Assembly: GCF_002899455.1 (NCBI RefSeq)
Contig: NZ_PPFB01000001.1
Span: forward strand, 7,076,501-7,140,500
Reading direction: 5' to 3'
From: Streptomyces sp. DH-12
GTDB lineage: Bacteria; Actinomycetota; Actinomycetes; Streptomycetales; Streptomycetaceae
DNA: 64,000 nt
Position numbers and translations under genes: made by a program. This document shows, piece by piece, positions 9,062 to 16,924 of this stretch. How positions within the stretch are numbered: the first letter of the stretch is position 1; every line of letters begins with the position of its first letter. Below the pieces are notes generated by a model, which saw nothing but the letters and a program-made list of their open reading frames with translations, searched no databases and was not told where the DNA came from.

Positions 9062-9157
9062 CGCACGCGCGGTGCGCCGGAAGCGGCCGTTTCGTCGCAC
9101 CCGGCGCGGAAACCCGGCGCCTCACGGTGACCGCCGGTGACGAGTGGGAGGCAGTGG

Positions 9158-9628
9158 ATGAAGAAGGCGTTGTGGATGGTTCCGGTCGCCGCGGCCGGCG
9201 TCGCGGCGGCACGCAAGGCCGGGACGGCGGCGCGCGGCGGCGATGACGACCGGGCGGGCGACCGGTGGCTCACGGTGACGGTGAACCGTCCCATGGAGGA
9301 CGTCCGGCAGGACGGCAAGCTGCCCGAGCCCCTCGAGCGGCTCGCCGACCGCATCGAGGTACGGACACAGCCCGCACCGGGCGACCGCGGCACGGAGCTG
9401 GCCGCCCGGCTCAAGGATCCGGTGCCCCCCGCCGCGACCTCCGTGCCCTCGCGCCTGGCCGGGAAGGACCCGCGCCAGGAGGTACGGCACGCGCTGCGCG
9501 AGGCCAAGGCCGTACTGGAGACGGGGGAGGTCATGCTCCCCGACGCACCGCCGACGGCCCGGCCCACACCGGGCGGCCGGCTCGTCGGCCTGTTCAGCCG
9601 CCGCTCCGGCGGGGAGGGAGTGCTGTGA
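9158..9628 (+). CDS. Degenerate SRPBCC-like protein with N-terminal hydrophobic segment
   Basis: A protein of 156 residues starting MKKALWMVPVAAAGVAAARKAG, a possible signal or anchor. The centre has LTVTVNRPMEDV and APGDRGTELAARL, which resemble the first strand and a middle segment of SRPBCC (polyketide-cyclase-like) domains, but the region between is much shorter than usual. It may be a reduced ligand-binding protein. The ATG at 9158 has GGGAGG six bases upstream. Its TGA overlaps the GTG of the next gene by four bases, so translation is probably coupled to the alcohol dehydrogenase. Confidence 0.75.
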   Translation: MKKALWMVPVAAAGVAAARKAGTAARGGDDDRAGDRWLTVTVNRPMEDVRQDGKLPEPLERLADRIEVRTQPAPGDRGTELAARLKDPVPPAATSVPSRLAGKDPRQEVRHALREAKAVLETGEVMLPDAPPTARPTPGGRLVGLFSRRSGGEGVL

Positions 9629-10800
9629 AGGCCCTGTGCTGGGAAGGCGTCAACAAACTGTCCGTCGAGCAGGTCCCCGACCCGGAGCTGCGCAACGACC
9701 AGGACATCATCGTGCGGCTCGTCGCGGGCACCACCTGCGGCTCCGACCTGCACCTCATCGGCGGCTACATCCCGGCGATGCGCGCCGGGGACGTCATCGG
9801 CCACGAGTTCGTCGGCGAGGTCGTCGAGACCGGGTCCGCGGTGCGCCGCCACAAGGTGGGCGACCGGGTCGTCGTCTGCTCGTTCGTCGGCTGCGGCCGC
9901 TGCTGGTACTGCGCCAACGACCTGTGGTCGCTGTGCGACAACACCAACACCAACCCCGGTGTCGGACAGGCCCTGTTCGGCTACGAGACCGCCGGCATCT
10001 TCGGCTACTCGCACGCCATGGGCGGCCTGCGCGGCAGCCACGCCGAGTACGTGCGGGTCCCGTTCGCCGACTACGGCGCCTTCACCGTGCCCGAGGGCAT
10101 CGACGACACCAGCGCCCTGTTCGTGTCCGACTCCGTGCCCACCGGATGGATGGGGGCGGACCTCGGCGGGGTGAAGCCCGGCGACGTGGTGGCCGTCTGG
10201 GGGTGCGGCGCCATCGGCCAGATGGCGGCGCGGGCGGCGATCCTGCTCGGCGCGGAACGCGTCATCTGCATCGACCGCATCCCCGAGCGGCTGGAGATGA
10301 CCGAGCGGTACATCGGCGCCGAGACCATCGACTACACCACCACCGACGTGGCGGCGGAACTGCGCGAACGCACCGGCGGCCGCGGCCCCGACGTGTGCAT
10401 CGAGGCGGTCGGCATGGAGGCCCACAGCGACGGGCCCATGCACCTGTACGACCAGGCCAAGCAGCAGCTCCGGCTGCAGACGGACCGCCCCACCGCCGTA
10501 CGCCAGGCCATCCACGCCTGCCGCAAGGCGGGCACCGTGTTCGTCCTGGGCGTGTTCGCGGGCGCCGTCGACAAGTTCCCGCTCGGCGCCGTGGTCAACA
10601 AGGGGCTCACCGTGCGCGGCGCGCAGATGCACGGGCAGCGCTACGTCCCGATGCTCCTCGACCGGCTCGCCGCCGGGGAGATCTCCACCGCCCACCTGGC
10701 CACCCACTCGGTGTCCCTCGACGACGCCCCCACGGCGTACGACATGTTCAAGCACAAGACCGACGGCTGCGTCCGCGCGGTCATCCGTCCCGGGCTCTGA
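9625..10800 (+). CDS. Zinc-dependent alcohol dehydrogenase (formaldehyde-dehydrogenase-like MDR)
   Basis: A protein of 391 residues. Catalytic zinc ligands are suggested by TCGSDLH and GHEFVGEV. The structural zinc cysteines are in GCGRCWYCANDLWSLC. The coenzyme site includes WGCGAIGQMAARAAILLGA followed by an acidic residue, typical for NAD. The long insert and overall length match the glutathione-independent formaldehyde dehydrogenase branch common in actinobacterial stress clusters. It oxidises an alcohol or aldehyde hydrate; the real substrate is unknown. It overlaps the upstream SRPBCC-like gene by four bases and precedes the catalase-like gene by 10 bp, so the three form an operon. Confidence 0.92.
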   Translation: MKALCWEGVNKLSVEQVPDPELRNDQDIIVRLVAGTTCGSDLHLIGGYIPAMRAGDVIGHEFVGEVVETGSAVRRHKVGDRVVVCSFVGCGRCWYCANDLWSLCDNTNTNPGVGQALFGYETAGIFGYSHAMGGLRGSHAEYVRVPFADYGAFTVPEGIDDTSALFVSDSVPTGWMGADLGGVKPGDVVAVWGCGAIGQMAARAAILLGAERVICIDRIPERLEMTERYIGAETIDYTTTDVAAELRERTGGRGPDVCIEAVGMEAHSDGPMHLYDQAKQQLRLQTDRPTAVRQAIHACRKAGTVFVLGVFAGAVDKFPLGAVVNKGLTVRGAQMHGQRYVPMLLDRLAAGEISTAHLATHSVSLDDAPTAYDMFKHKTDGCVRAVIRPGL

Positions 10801-10810
10801 GGGGCCGTCC

Positions 10811-11500
10811 GTGGCCGGCGTACTGAAGACCGCCCACCGGGCCGCCGCACAGGTGGCCCGGTGGCGGGGCGCGCCCGCCGTGCACCCCACCGGGGTACTG
10901 TGCTCCGGCACGCTGCACGTCACCGGGCGCGCCGACCGCCCGTGGGGCGAGCCCTGGCTGGACCGGCACGCCTCGTACCCGGTGATCGTGCGCTGGTCCC
11001 ACGCCCTGGGCACGCCCCGGCGGCTGCCGGACGCGCTCGGCCTGGCCGTCCGCGTCGAGGACGCCGGCGGCCCGGACCGGCCGCTCGACCTGCTGTTCAC
11101 GTCCAGCGGCACGGGCCGTCTCGGCCGCCACCTGCCGCTGCCGCGCCCCGACGCCCTCACCGGGGCGTACTCCACCCTGCTGGCGTACCGGACGGGGGAG
11201 TGCGAGCGGGTGCTCGCCGCGTTCCCGCTGATCGATCCGCCGCACACACCGCAGCCGACGCTGTGGCAGGAACTCGCCTGCCGTCCTGTGCGGTTCCGGC
11301 TGTGCGCCGCCGCGGCCGGTGAGCCCTGGCGCCCGTTCGCCTCCCTCGCCCTCGAAGCGGTGCACCCCGCCCCCGCGGAGACCACGGTGTCGTACGACCC
11401 CGTCGCGCACAGCCTGCCCGGCCTGCGGCCGGCCGGACGCCTCAACCGGCTGCGCGACGCCGCGTACGCGGGCTCCCGCCACGGACGCGGCGCCGCATGA
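10811..11500 (+). CDS. Small catalase-superfamily-like protein
   Basis: A protein of 229 residues. SYPVIVRWSHALGTPRRLPD followed by ALGLAVRVED resembles the catalase core segment in which an arginine-phenylalanine-serine motif precedes a glycine-proline-aspartate stretch. HPTGVLCSGTL at 26-36 resembles the catalase heme-pocket entry. At under half the length of a true catalase, and with no clear proximal-tyrosine motif, it is probably a mini-catalase or heme-lipoxygenase relative, or a non-enzymatic derivative. It is the last gene of the alcohol dehydrogenase operon. Automated annotations of similar proteins vary, so the name should be treated as a fold-level guess. Confidence 0.6.
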   Translation: MAGVLKTAHRAAAQVARWRGAPAVHPTGVLCSGTLHVTGRADRPWGEPWLDRHASYPVIVRWSHALGTPRRLPDALGLAVRVEDAGGPDRPLDLLFTSSGTGRLGRHLPLPRPDALTGAYSTLLAYRTGECERVLAAFPLIDPPHTPQPTLWQELACRPVRFRLCAAAAGEPWRPFASLALEAVHPAPAETTVSYDPVAHSLPGLRPAGRLNRLRDAAYAGSRHGRGAA

Positions 11501-11527
11501 TCCCCTGGCTGTGCCTCGCTGTGCCCT

Positions 11528-12217
11528 CTAACCGCGCCGGCGGGCGGAACGGACCGCCAGGGCGACCGCGCCTGCGGCCGCGACCGCTCCCGCCGCCACG
11601 AGGGAGGCACGGCGGGCGGCCGGACCACTGCCCGGCGTCAGGTCCCGCAGCCGGTCGAAGGCGCTGAGCGGGACACCCCGCAGCGCGTTCCCGGGCGGAC
11701 GACGGGGCACGCCCGGATGCGGCCGGGTCGGGGCGGTCGCCCGTACGGCCTCCCACGCGGCGCCGATGCGCCGCAGCTTGCGGTCGTCGAACGCGGTCCG
11801 CAGATGCGGCAGCAGCTCGTCCTCCTCGTCGCGGATGTCCTCCCGGATGAGCGCGAACGCCTCCTGGATCCACTCCGCGCGCCGGGGATCGTCGGGGGAG
11901 CGTTCGATCCGGGCGATCAGTTCGTTGATCGCCTGGTGCTCCTCCTCGACCCGGCGGGTCAGCGCCTCCCCGTCCGGGGCGACGCGCCGCAGCAGCGGCC
12001 ACAGCACGGTCTCCTCGGCGAAGGCGTGGCTGAACACCAGCTGGACGATGTCCAGCCACAGCCTGTCGCGTTCGCCGGGCGGGAGGTCCGCGGACCGGTA
12101 GCGGTTCATCATCGCGTCGAGCCGTGCGTGGTCCCGGCGCTGCCGCATCAGGATGCTGTCGTCACCACCGAGCGCGTCGGCGTCCTGTCCGGAGATCGGC
12201 ACGGCGGGTGCGGTCAC
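11528..12217 (-). CDS. Hemerythrin HHE domain protein with C-terminal membrane anchor
   Basis: A protein of 229 residues. The hemerythrin cation-binding domain occupies about residues 20-145: RRDHARLDAMM, SHAFAEETVLWPLL, EEEHQAINELI and DEEDELLPHL carry the His/Glu ligands of a di-iron site. The tail (SLVAAGAVAAAGAVALAVRSARRR) is one hydrophobic helix with basic residues, likely a C-terminal anchor. Such proteins sense or store oxygen or react with peroxide or NO. The GTG at 12217 has GGAGGG five bases upstream and overlaps the stop of the small gene before it by four bases. Confidence 0.9.
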   Translation of the reverse strand: MTAPAVPISGQDADALGGDDSILMRQRRDHARLDAMMNRYRSADLPPGERDRLWLDIVQLVFSHAFAEETVLWPLLRRVAPDGEALTRRVEEEHQAINELIARIERSPDDPRRAEWIQEAFALIREDIRDEEDELLPHLRTAFDDRKLRRIGAAWEAVRATAPTRPHPGVPRRPPGNALRGVPLSAFDRLRDLTPGSGPAARRASLVAAGAVAAAGAVALAVRSARRRG

Positions 12218-12369
12218 GGCCGCCCTCCGGACGTGTCTCCGGAGTCCTGGGCGTCCGCGCCGCCGGGCGCCTCCTGGTCCCGGGACTCGTCCTCCTCGGG
12301 GTGGACGTCCTTCTCGCCCGTCTCCTGCTCCAGCGGATGGGTGAGGTCCTTGTCGTCGGGGGTGCTCAT
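12214..12369 (-). CDS. Small highly acidic protein of unknown function, 51 residues
   Basis: The predicted protein is MSTPDDKDLTHPLEQ... and is rich in Asp, Glu and Gln, with no hydrophobic core; it is probably disordered. It is supported by a clear GAGGAG ribosome binding site five bases before the ATG and by the four-base stop/start overlap with the hemerythrin gene. No domain is recognised. It may be a partner or stress-related hydrophilin, which is speculation from composition. Confidence 0.7.
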   Translation of the reverse strand: MSTPDDKDLTHPLEQETGEKDVHPEEDESRDQEAPGGADAQDSGDTSGGRP

Positions 12370-12491
12370 GGTCGCTCCTCGGGTCGGTTCCGAGCGCCGG
12401 GTTCCCCGGAAGGACCGGACCTCGCAGCCGAACCGGGTTTTTCTCGCGCGCTTCCGTCCCGCGTCCGTGGACCGGCTGTCGCTCCCGTGGG

Positions 12492-13025
12492 TCAGCCGAC
12501 CGGCCAGCCCGCCACGCGGCTTCGCGGAGGCTCCGCCTCCAGGGGCCGTACCTGCCCCTTGCGGATGACGCCGCGCCAGGCGCCGCACTCCTGGCCCACC
12601 CCTTCGATGAACTGCTTGAAGCGGCCCAGCTCGGCCCGCACCAGCCGCGGTGTCACCGGCGTCCGGTGCACCAGGTGCCGCTTCGTCGGCCGGGCCACGG
12701 ACCGCAGGCCCACCACGATCTCGGTGCGGTTCGGGTCCAGGGAGCGGAACCGCACCTCGCCCCGGTGCCCGGCCCAGCGGCCGAGTCCCTGCCACGCGAT
12801 CAGCTCGTCGGGATGCTGTTCGACGATCTCCGCCGTGTACGTCCAGGTCGCCCAGCCGGTGCCGATCTCCCACCGGGTGAGGTTCGGGCGGAGCTGCTCG
12901 ACCCCCTTCACCCAGCGCATGAAGCGGGGGAAGGTTTTGAACTGGGTCCACTGGTTGTAAGCGGTGTGCACGGGAACGGCGACCTCGATCGCCTCTTCGA
13001 CGGACTGCGCGGCTGCTGCAGGCAT
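12492..13025 (-). CDS. SRPBCC / coenzyme-Q-binding-like protein
   Basis: A protein of 177 residues with the START-like START/SRPBCC fold of the COQ10 type. EAIEVAVPVHTAYNQWTQFKTFPRFM at the N-terminus is diagnostic, followed by the strands TWTYTAEIVEQHPDELIAWQ. It is a clear paralogue of the protein at 20513, sharing the QWTQF-FPRFM core, but has a longer basic C-terminus. It probably binds a hydrophobic ligand. The ATG at 13025 follows AGGTGGGG. It is 122 bp upstream of the small acidic gene and may share its transcript. Confidence 0.88.
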   Translation of the reverse strand: MPAAAAQSVEEAIEVAVPVHTAYNQWTQFKTFPRFMRWVKGVEQLRPNLTRWEIGTGWATWTYTAEIVEQHPDELIAWQGLGRWAGHRGEVRFRSLDPNRTEIVVGLRSVARPTKRHLVHRTPVTPRLVRAELGRFKQFIEGVGQECGAWRGVIRKGQVRPLEAEPPRSRVAGWPVG

Positions 13026-13119
13026 GGCCCCACCTGTCGCTCGGGTTCTCTTCCCCAGTGTGCCCCGCATGCCGCACCGCTACCACGCGTCTCCGCCCGG
13101 TCGCCCCCCGCCCACGCCG

Positions 13120-13995
13120 TCAGCCGATGCGTACGCCCGCCCCGGTGACGCGGACGCGGGGGTCGCCCGCGCGCAGGGTCACCGTGAGCTCCCCGGGACG
13201 GCCCAGGTCCTCGCCCTGCCGCAGCGTGAGGACGGCGTCCTCGGTGACCAGGCCCAGCTCACGGGCGTACCCGCCGAACGCGGCGGCCGCCGCCCCGGTC
13301 GCCGGGTCCTCGACGACACCGCCGACGGGGAACGGGTCACGGACGTGGAACAGCGTCGCCGACTCCCGCCATACCAGCTGCACGGTGGTGAGGTCCAGGC
13401 GGTGCATCAGCGCTTCGAGACGCTCGAAGTCGTAGGCCAGATCGGCCAGACGGGCACGGGTGGCCGCCGCCAGCACCAGGTGGCGGGCGCCGGCGTACGC
13501 GATGCGCGGCGGGAAGGCCGGGTCGAGGTCGGCGGCGGGCCAGTCCAGCGCGGCCAGCGCCTCCGCCAGATCGGCGTCCGCCACGTCCTCGACGTACGGC
13601 TCGACGCTGGTGAGCGTGGCCCGGACCGCGCCGTCCTCCTCCGTCACGTCCACCGGCACCGGGCCGGCCTGCGTCGCGAACAGCAGCGGGCCCGGGCCCT
13701 GCCGCTCGGCGAGTGCGACGGCGGCCGCGACGGTCGCGTGCCCGCAGAACGGCACCTCGGCCTTCGGACTGAAGTACCGGATGCGGTACGTCCGTCCCTC
13801 CGGCCCGTCCAGCCCCTCCGGCGGGGCGGTCAGGAACGCGGACTCCGAGTACCCGAGCCCGGCGGCGACGGCCAGCATGTCCCCGTCGTCCAGGGCACCG
13901 GCGTCCAGCACCACCCCGGCGGGGTTCCCGCCCGCGGGGTCGCTGGAGAAGGCGGTGTAACGCAGCACCTCGGGCCGCGACGAGATCGTTGTCAT
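13120..13995 (-). CDS. PhzF-family isomerase/epimerase-like protein
   Basis: A protein of 291 residues. LRYTAFSSDPAGGNPAGVVLDAG is the typical start of the PhzF fold, with the GNPAGVV motif. SESAFLTAPP then follows and holds the conserved glutamate used as general acid/base; GHATVAAA is also present. True PhzF acts in phenazine synthesis, but most homologues are enzymes of unknown substrate with a diaminopimelate-epimerase-like fold. No other phenazine gene is nearby. The start at 13995 is divergent from the large molybdoenzyme, with a 182-bp shared promoter region. Confidence 0.9.
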   Translation of the reverse strand: MTTISSRPEVLRYTAFSSDPAGGNPAGVVLDAGALDDGDMLAVAAGLGYSESAFLTAPPEGLDGPEGRTYRIRYFSPKAEVPFCGHATVAAAVALAERQGPGPLLFATQAGPVPVDVTEEDGAVRATLTSVEPYVEDVADADLAEALAALDWPAADLDPAFPPRIAYAGARHLVLAAATRARLADLAYDFERLEALMHRLDLTTVQLVWRESATLFHVRDPFPVGGVVEDPATGAAAAAFGGYARELGLVTEDAVLTLRQGEDLGRPGELTVTLRAGDPRVRVTGAGVRIG

Positions 13996-14177
13996 ACGCG
14001 CGACAACATGCGCGGAGATCGTGATGTTCCCCCGGCCGCCGAAGGGGAACCCGGGGGCCGCGCTTCCCCCCGGCCGCCCGGCGGCCGGGGCAACCCCATC
14101 GGCGGAAGATCATGTGGCCGTCACCCCGCGGGAGCGTGAGACTGGGAGACGTCCGCGTGTCCGGTGAAGGAGAGTCC

Positions 14178-16496
14178 ATGCCCGAGCGGCCCGACGACGG
14201 TTCCCAGGAGCGGCTCACCGTGACACCGCCCAAGAAATGGGCTACGGGAGCGCCCGCGGTGATGCACGCGCTGGAGTACTCCCTCGAGCAGACCTCCCCC
14301 CTGCGCACCGGGCAGACGCTGCTGACCATGAACCAGGTCGACGGCATCGACTGCCCCGGCTGCGCCTGGGCCGACCCGGCCCCGGGACAGCGGCACCGCA
14401 ACGAGTACTGCGAGAACGGCGCCAAGCACATCAACGACGAGGCGACCACCCGCCGCATCAGCCGCGACTTCTTCCGCGAGCACGCGGTGTCCGACCTCGC
14501 CCGACGCTCGGACAAGTGGCTCAACGACCAGGGCCGGCTCACCGAACCGATGGTCAAGCGGCCCGACTCCGACCACTACGAGCCGATCAGCTGGCACGAC
14601 GCCTTCGGACTGCTCGCCGGTGAACTCACCTCCCTCGACTCGCCCGACGAGGCCGTCTTCTACACCTCCGGCCGCGCCAGCAACGAAGCCGCCTTCGTGC
14701 TCCAGCTGTTCGCCCGCGCCTTCGGCACCAACAACCTGCCCGACTGCAGCAACCTGTGCCACGAGTCCAGCGGCTACGCCCTGCACGAGACCCTCGGCAC
14801 CGGCAAGGGCACGGTCAGCCTGGAGGACATGCACCACGCCGACCTGATCTTCGTCGTGGGACAGAACCCCGGCTCCAACCACCCCCGCCAGCTCTCCGCG
14901 CTGGAGACGGCCAAACGCAACGGCGCCCGCATCATCGCGGTCAACCCGCTTCCCGAGGCCGGACTGCTGCGCTTCAAGAACCCGCAGAAGGCACGCGGAC
15001 TGATCGGGCACGGCACCCCGATCGCCGACCGGTTCCTGCAGATCCGCGTCGGCGGCGACCTCGCGCTGTTCCACGGCCTCAACCGGCTCCTCCTGGAGGC
15101 CGAGGACGCCCGCCCCGGCACGGTGCTCGACCACGACTTCATCCGCACCAACACCGAGGGGTTCGAGGAGTTCGCCCGGCACGTCCGTGCCGTCGACTGG
15201 GACGACATCCTCACCGCGACCGGCCTCACCCGCGAGGAGATCGAGCAGGTCCGCGACGACGTGCTGCGCTCCGAACGGGTCATCGTCTGCTGGGCGATGG
15301 GCATCACCCAGCACAAGCACGCGGTGCCCACCATCCGCGAGTTCGTCAACTTCCTCATGCTGCGCGGCAATCTGGGCCGTGCGGGCGCCGGAGCCTGCCC
15401 CGTGCGCGGCCACAGCAACGTACAGGGCGACCGGACGATGGGCATCTGGGAGAAGATGCCGGACTCCTTCCTGGACTCCCTGCAGCAGGAGTTCGGCTTC
15501 GACCCGCCGCGCCACCACGGACTCGACTCGGTGAACGCGATCCGCGCGATGCTCGAGGGCCGCGTCAAGTTCTTCCTCTCCCTCGCAGGCAACTTCGTCC
15601 GCGCCGCACCCGACAGCATGGTCACCGAGGAGGCCATGCGCGCCTGCCGGCTGACCGCCCACATCTCCACCAAGCTCAACCGGACGCACACCGTCTGCGG
15701 CCGCACCGCGCTGATCCTGCCGACCCTCGGCCGCACCGAACGGGACGTGCAGTCCGGCGGCGAGCAGTTCGTCACCGTGGAGAACTCGATGAGCGAGGTG
15801 CACACCTCACGCGGACGCCTCCAGCCGGCCTCGCCGCTGCTGCTCAGCGAGGTCGCCATCCTCTGCCGCCTCGCCCGCCGCACCCTCGCGGGACGCGGCC
15901 CCGACATCCCCTGGGCGGCGTTCGAGTCCGACTACGGCGAGATCCGGGACCGCATCTCCCGCATCGTGCCGGGACTGCACGACTTCGACCGGCGCGTGGT
16001 GCGCCCCGGCGGCATCCGGCTGCCCAACGCGGTCAACGAGGGCGTGTTCCACACCGAGGCCGGCAAGGCCCGGTTCACCCGCAACGACCCCGAGGCGCCC
16101 AGCGTCCCCGACGGCCACCTGCTGCTGCAGACGCTGCGCTCCCACGACCAGTGGAACACCGTCCCCTACACGGACAACGACCGCTACCGGGGCATTCACG
16201 GCAGCCGGCGCGTCGTCCTCGTCAACCCGCGCGACCTCACCGAACTGGGCCTCGCCGACGGGGACCGCGTCGACCTGGTCGGCGTGTGGACGGACGGCAC
16301 GGAGCGGCGCGCCGACGGCTTCACGATCGTCGCGTACCCCACGAAGGCCGGGACGGCGGCCGCCTACTACCCGGAGACCAACGTCCTGGTGCCCCTGGAC
16401 AGCGTCGCCGACGGCAGCAACCAGCCCGCCTCCAAGAGCGTCGTCGTCCGGCTGGAGCCCGCGCCCCGGCCGGCTACGGCGCCGGTCCCCGGCTGA
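14178..16496 (+). CDS. FdhF/YdeP-family molybdopterin oxidoreductase
   Basis: A protein of 772 residues of the DMSO-reductase superfamily. The N-terminal MNQVDGIDCPGCAWADP (cysteines at 59 and 62) is characteristic of the FdhF/YdeP subgroup, which lacks the full four-cysteine cluster motif of true formate dehydrogenases. The molybdopterin guanine dinucleotide regions are clear: NNLPDCSNLCHESSG, VVGQNPGSNHPRQL, and the C-terminal RGIHGSRRVVLVNPRDLTELGL. No Tat signal, so cytoplasmic. In E. coli the homologue is linked to acid resistance; the real reaction is unknown. The ATG at 14178 follows AAGGAGAG. Together with the enzyme at 6963 it makes two molybdenum enzymes in 10 kb. Confidence 0.93.
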   Translation: MPERPDDGSQERLTVTPPKKWATGAPAVMHALEYSLEQTSPLRTGQTLLTMNQVDGIDCPGCAWADPAPGQRHRNEYCENGAKHINDEATTRRISRDFFREHAVSDLARRSDKWLNDQGRLTEPMVKRPDSDHYEPISWHDAFGLLAGELTSLDSPDEAVFYTSGRASNEAAFVLQLFARAFGTNNLPDCSNLCHESSGYALHETLGTGKGTVSLEDMHHADLIFVVGQNPGSNHPRQLSALETAKRNGARIIAVNPLPEAGLLRFKNPQKARGLIGHGTPIADRFLQIRVGGDLALFHGLNRLLLEAEDARPGTVLDHDFIRTNTEGFEEFARHVRAVDWDDILTATGLTREEIEQVRDDVLRSERVIVCWAMGITQHKHAVPTIREFVNFLMLRGNLGRAGAGACPVRGHSNVQGDRTMGIWEKMPDSFLDSLQQEFGFDPPRHHGLDSVNAIRAMLEGRVKFFLSLAGNFVRAAPDSMVTEEAMRACRLTAHISTKLNRTHTVCGRTALILPTLGRTERDVQSGGEQFVTVENSMSEVHTSRGRLQPASPLLLSEVAILCRLARRTLAGRGPDIPWAAFESDYGEIRDRISRIVPGLHDFDRRVVRPGGIRLPNAVNEGVFHTEAGKARFTRNDPEAPSVPDGHLLLQTLRSHDQWNTVPYTDNDRYRGIHGSRRVVLVNPRDLTELGLADGDRVDLVGVWTDGTERRADGFTIVAYPTKAGTAAAYYPETNVLVPLDSVADGSNQPASKSVVVRLEPAPRPATAPVPG

Positions 16497-16532
16497 GCGG
16501 GACGGCGGCCGGGGCGTCCACCCCCTCGACAC

Positions 16533-16897
16533 GTGCGCGCGGCCACCGTGTGGTGCCCGGTGCGGGTCGACCACGTCGTCGTGGTCTTCCGCCGGCCGCG
16601 CCCCGAAGGGCCGCATTCCGAGGCGCGCCTCCCCTTCGCCGGCGGGGCGCGCGAGGCGATCGACACGGTGCAGGCCCTCGCGGGGGAGCGGGGCGCCGGC
16701 GAGGACGCCGCAAACGGCGGCCGGTGGTCCTCGGACGCGGCGAGCGGCACTTCGGGCCGGTGGACGGACGCGGCACGCACCTGCGGGAGGGCCCGCGCGT
16801 CGTGATCCCGGGCGCCGGGCCGTGCGCCTGGTCCACCGCGTCCGCCGCTGACCGGCTGACCGGGCACCGATCCGCCGCCCGCCGCAAGATGGGATGA
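16533..16897 (+). pseudogene. Remnant of a dihydrofolate-reductase/RibD-C-like gene, frameshifted and internally deleted
   Basis: Two adjacent frames have the strong GC3 bias of real genes. The first (16533 to about 16715) reads VDHVVVVFRRPRPEGPHS and then LPFAGGAREAIDTVQALAGERG. This matches the strand-loop-helix before the glycine motif in RibD-C/DHFR-family proteins. The second (about 16720-16897) reads PVVLGRGERHFGPVDGRG, matching the later part of that domain. The glycine-rich cofactor segment that should lie between is missing. Neither half has a good start with a ribosome binding site. It is read as a decayed gene rather than two small proteins. Confidence 0.6.
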
Positions 16898-16924
16898 GGG
16901 GGCCGACGACCGAGAGGTGCGGTG

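Noticed and set aside
8500..11628. 1040-codon minus-strand open frame
   Set aside because: It runs antisense to the Rieske, alcohol dehydrogenase and catalase-like genes, which have clear motifs and ribosome binding sites.
13120..13995. Possible phenazine cluster because of PhzF
   Set aside because: No other phz gene is present; PhzF-like proteins are widespread without phenazine synthesis.
14010..14110. GC-rich hairpins as terminators between PhzF and the molybdoenzyme
   Set aside because: They lie between divergent starts, where a terminator is not expected; probably promoter-region GC dyads.
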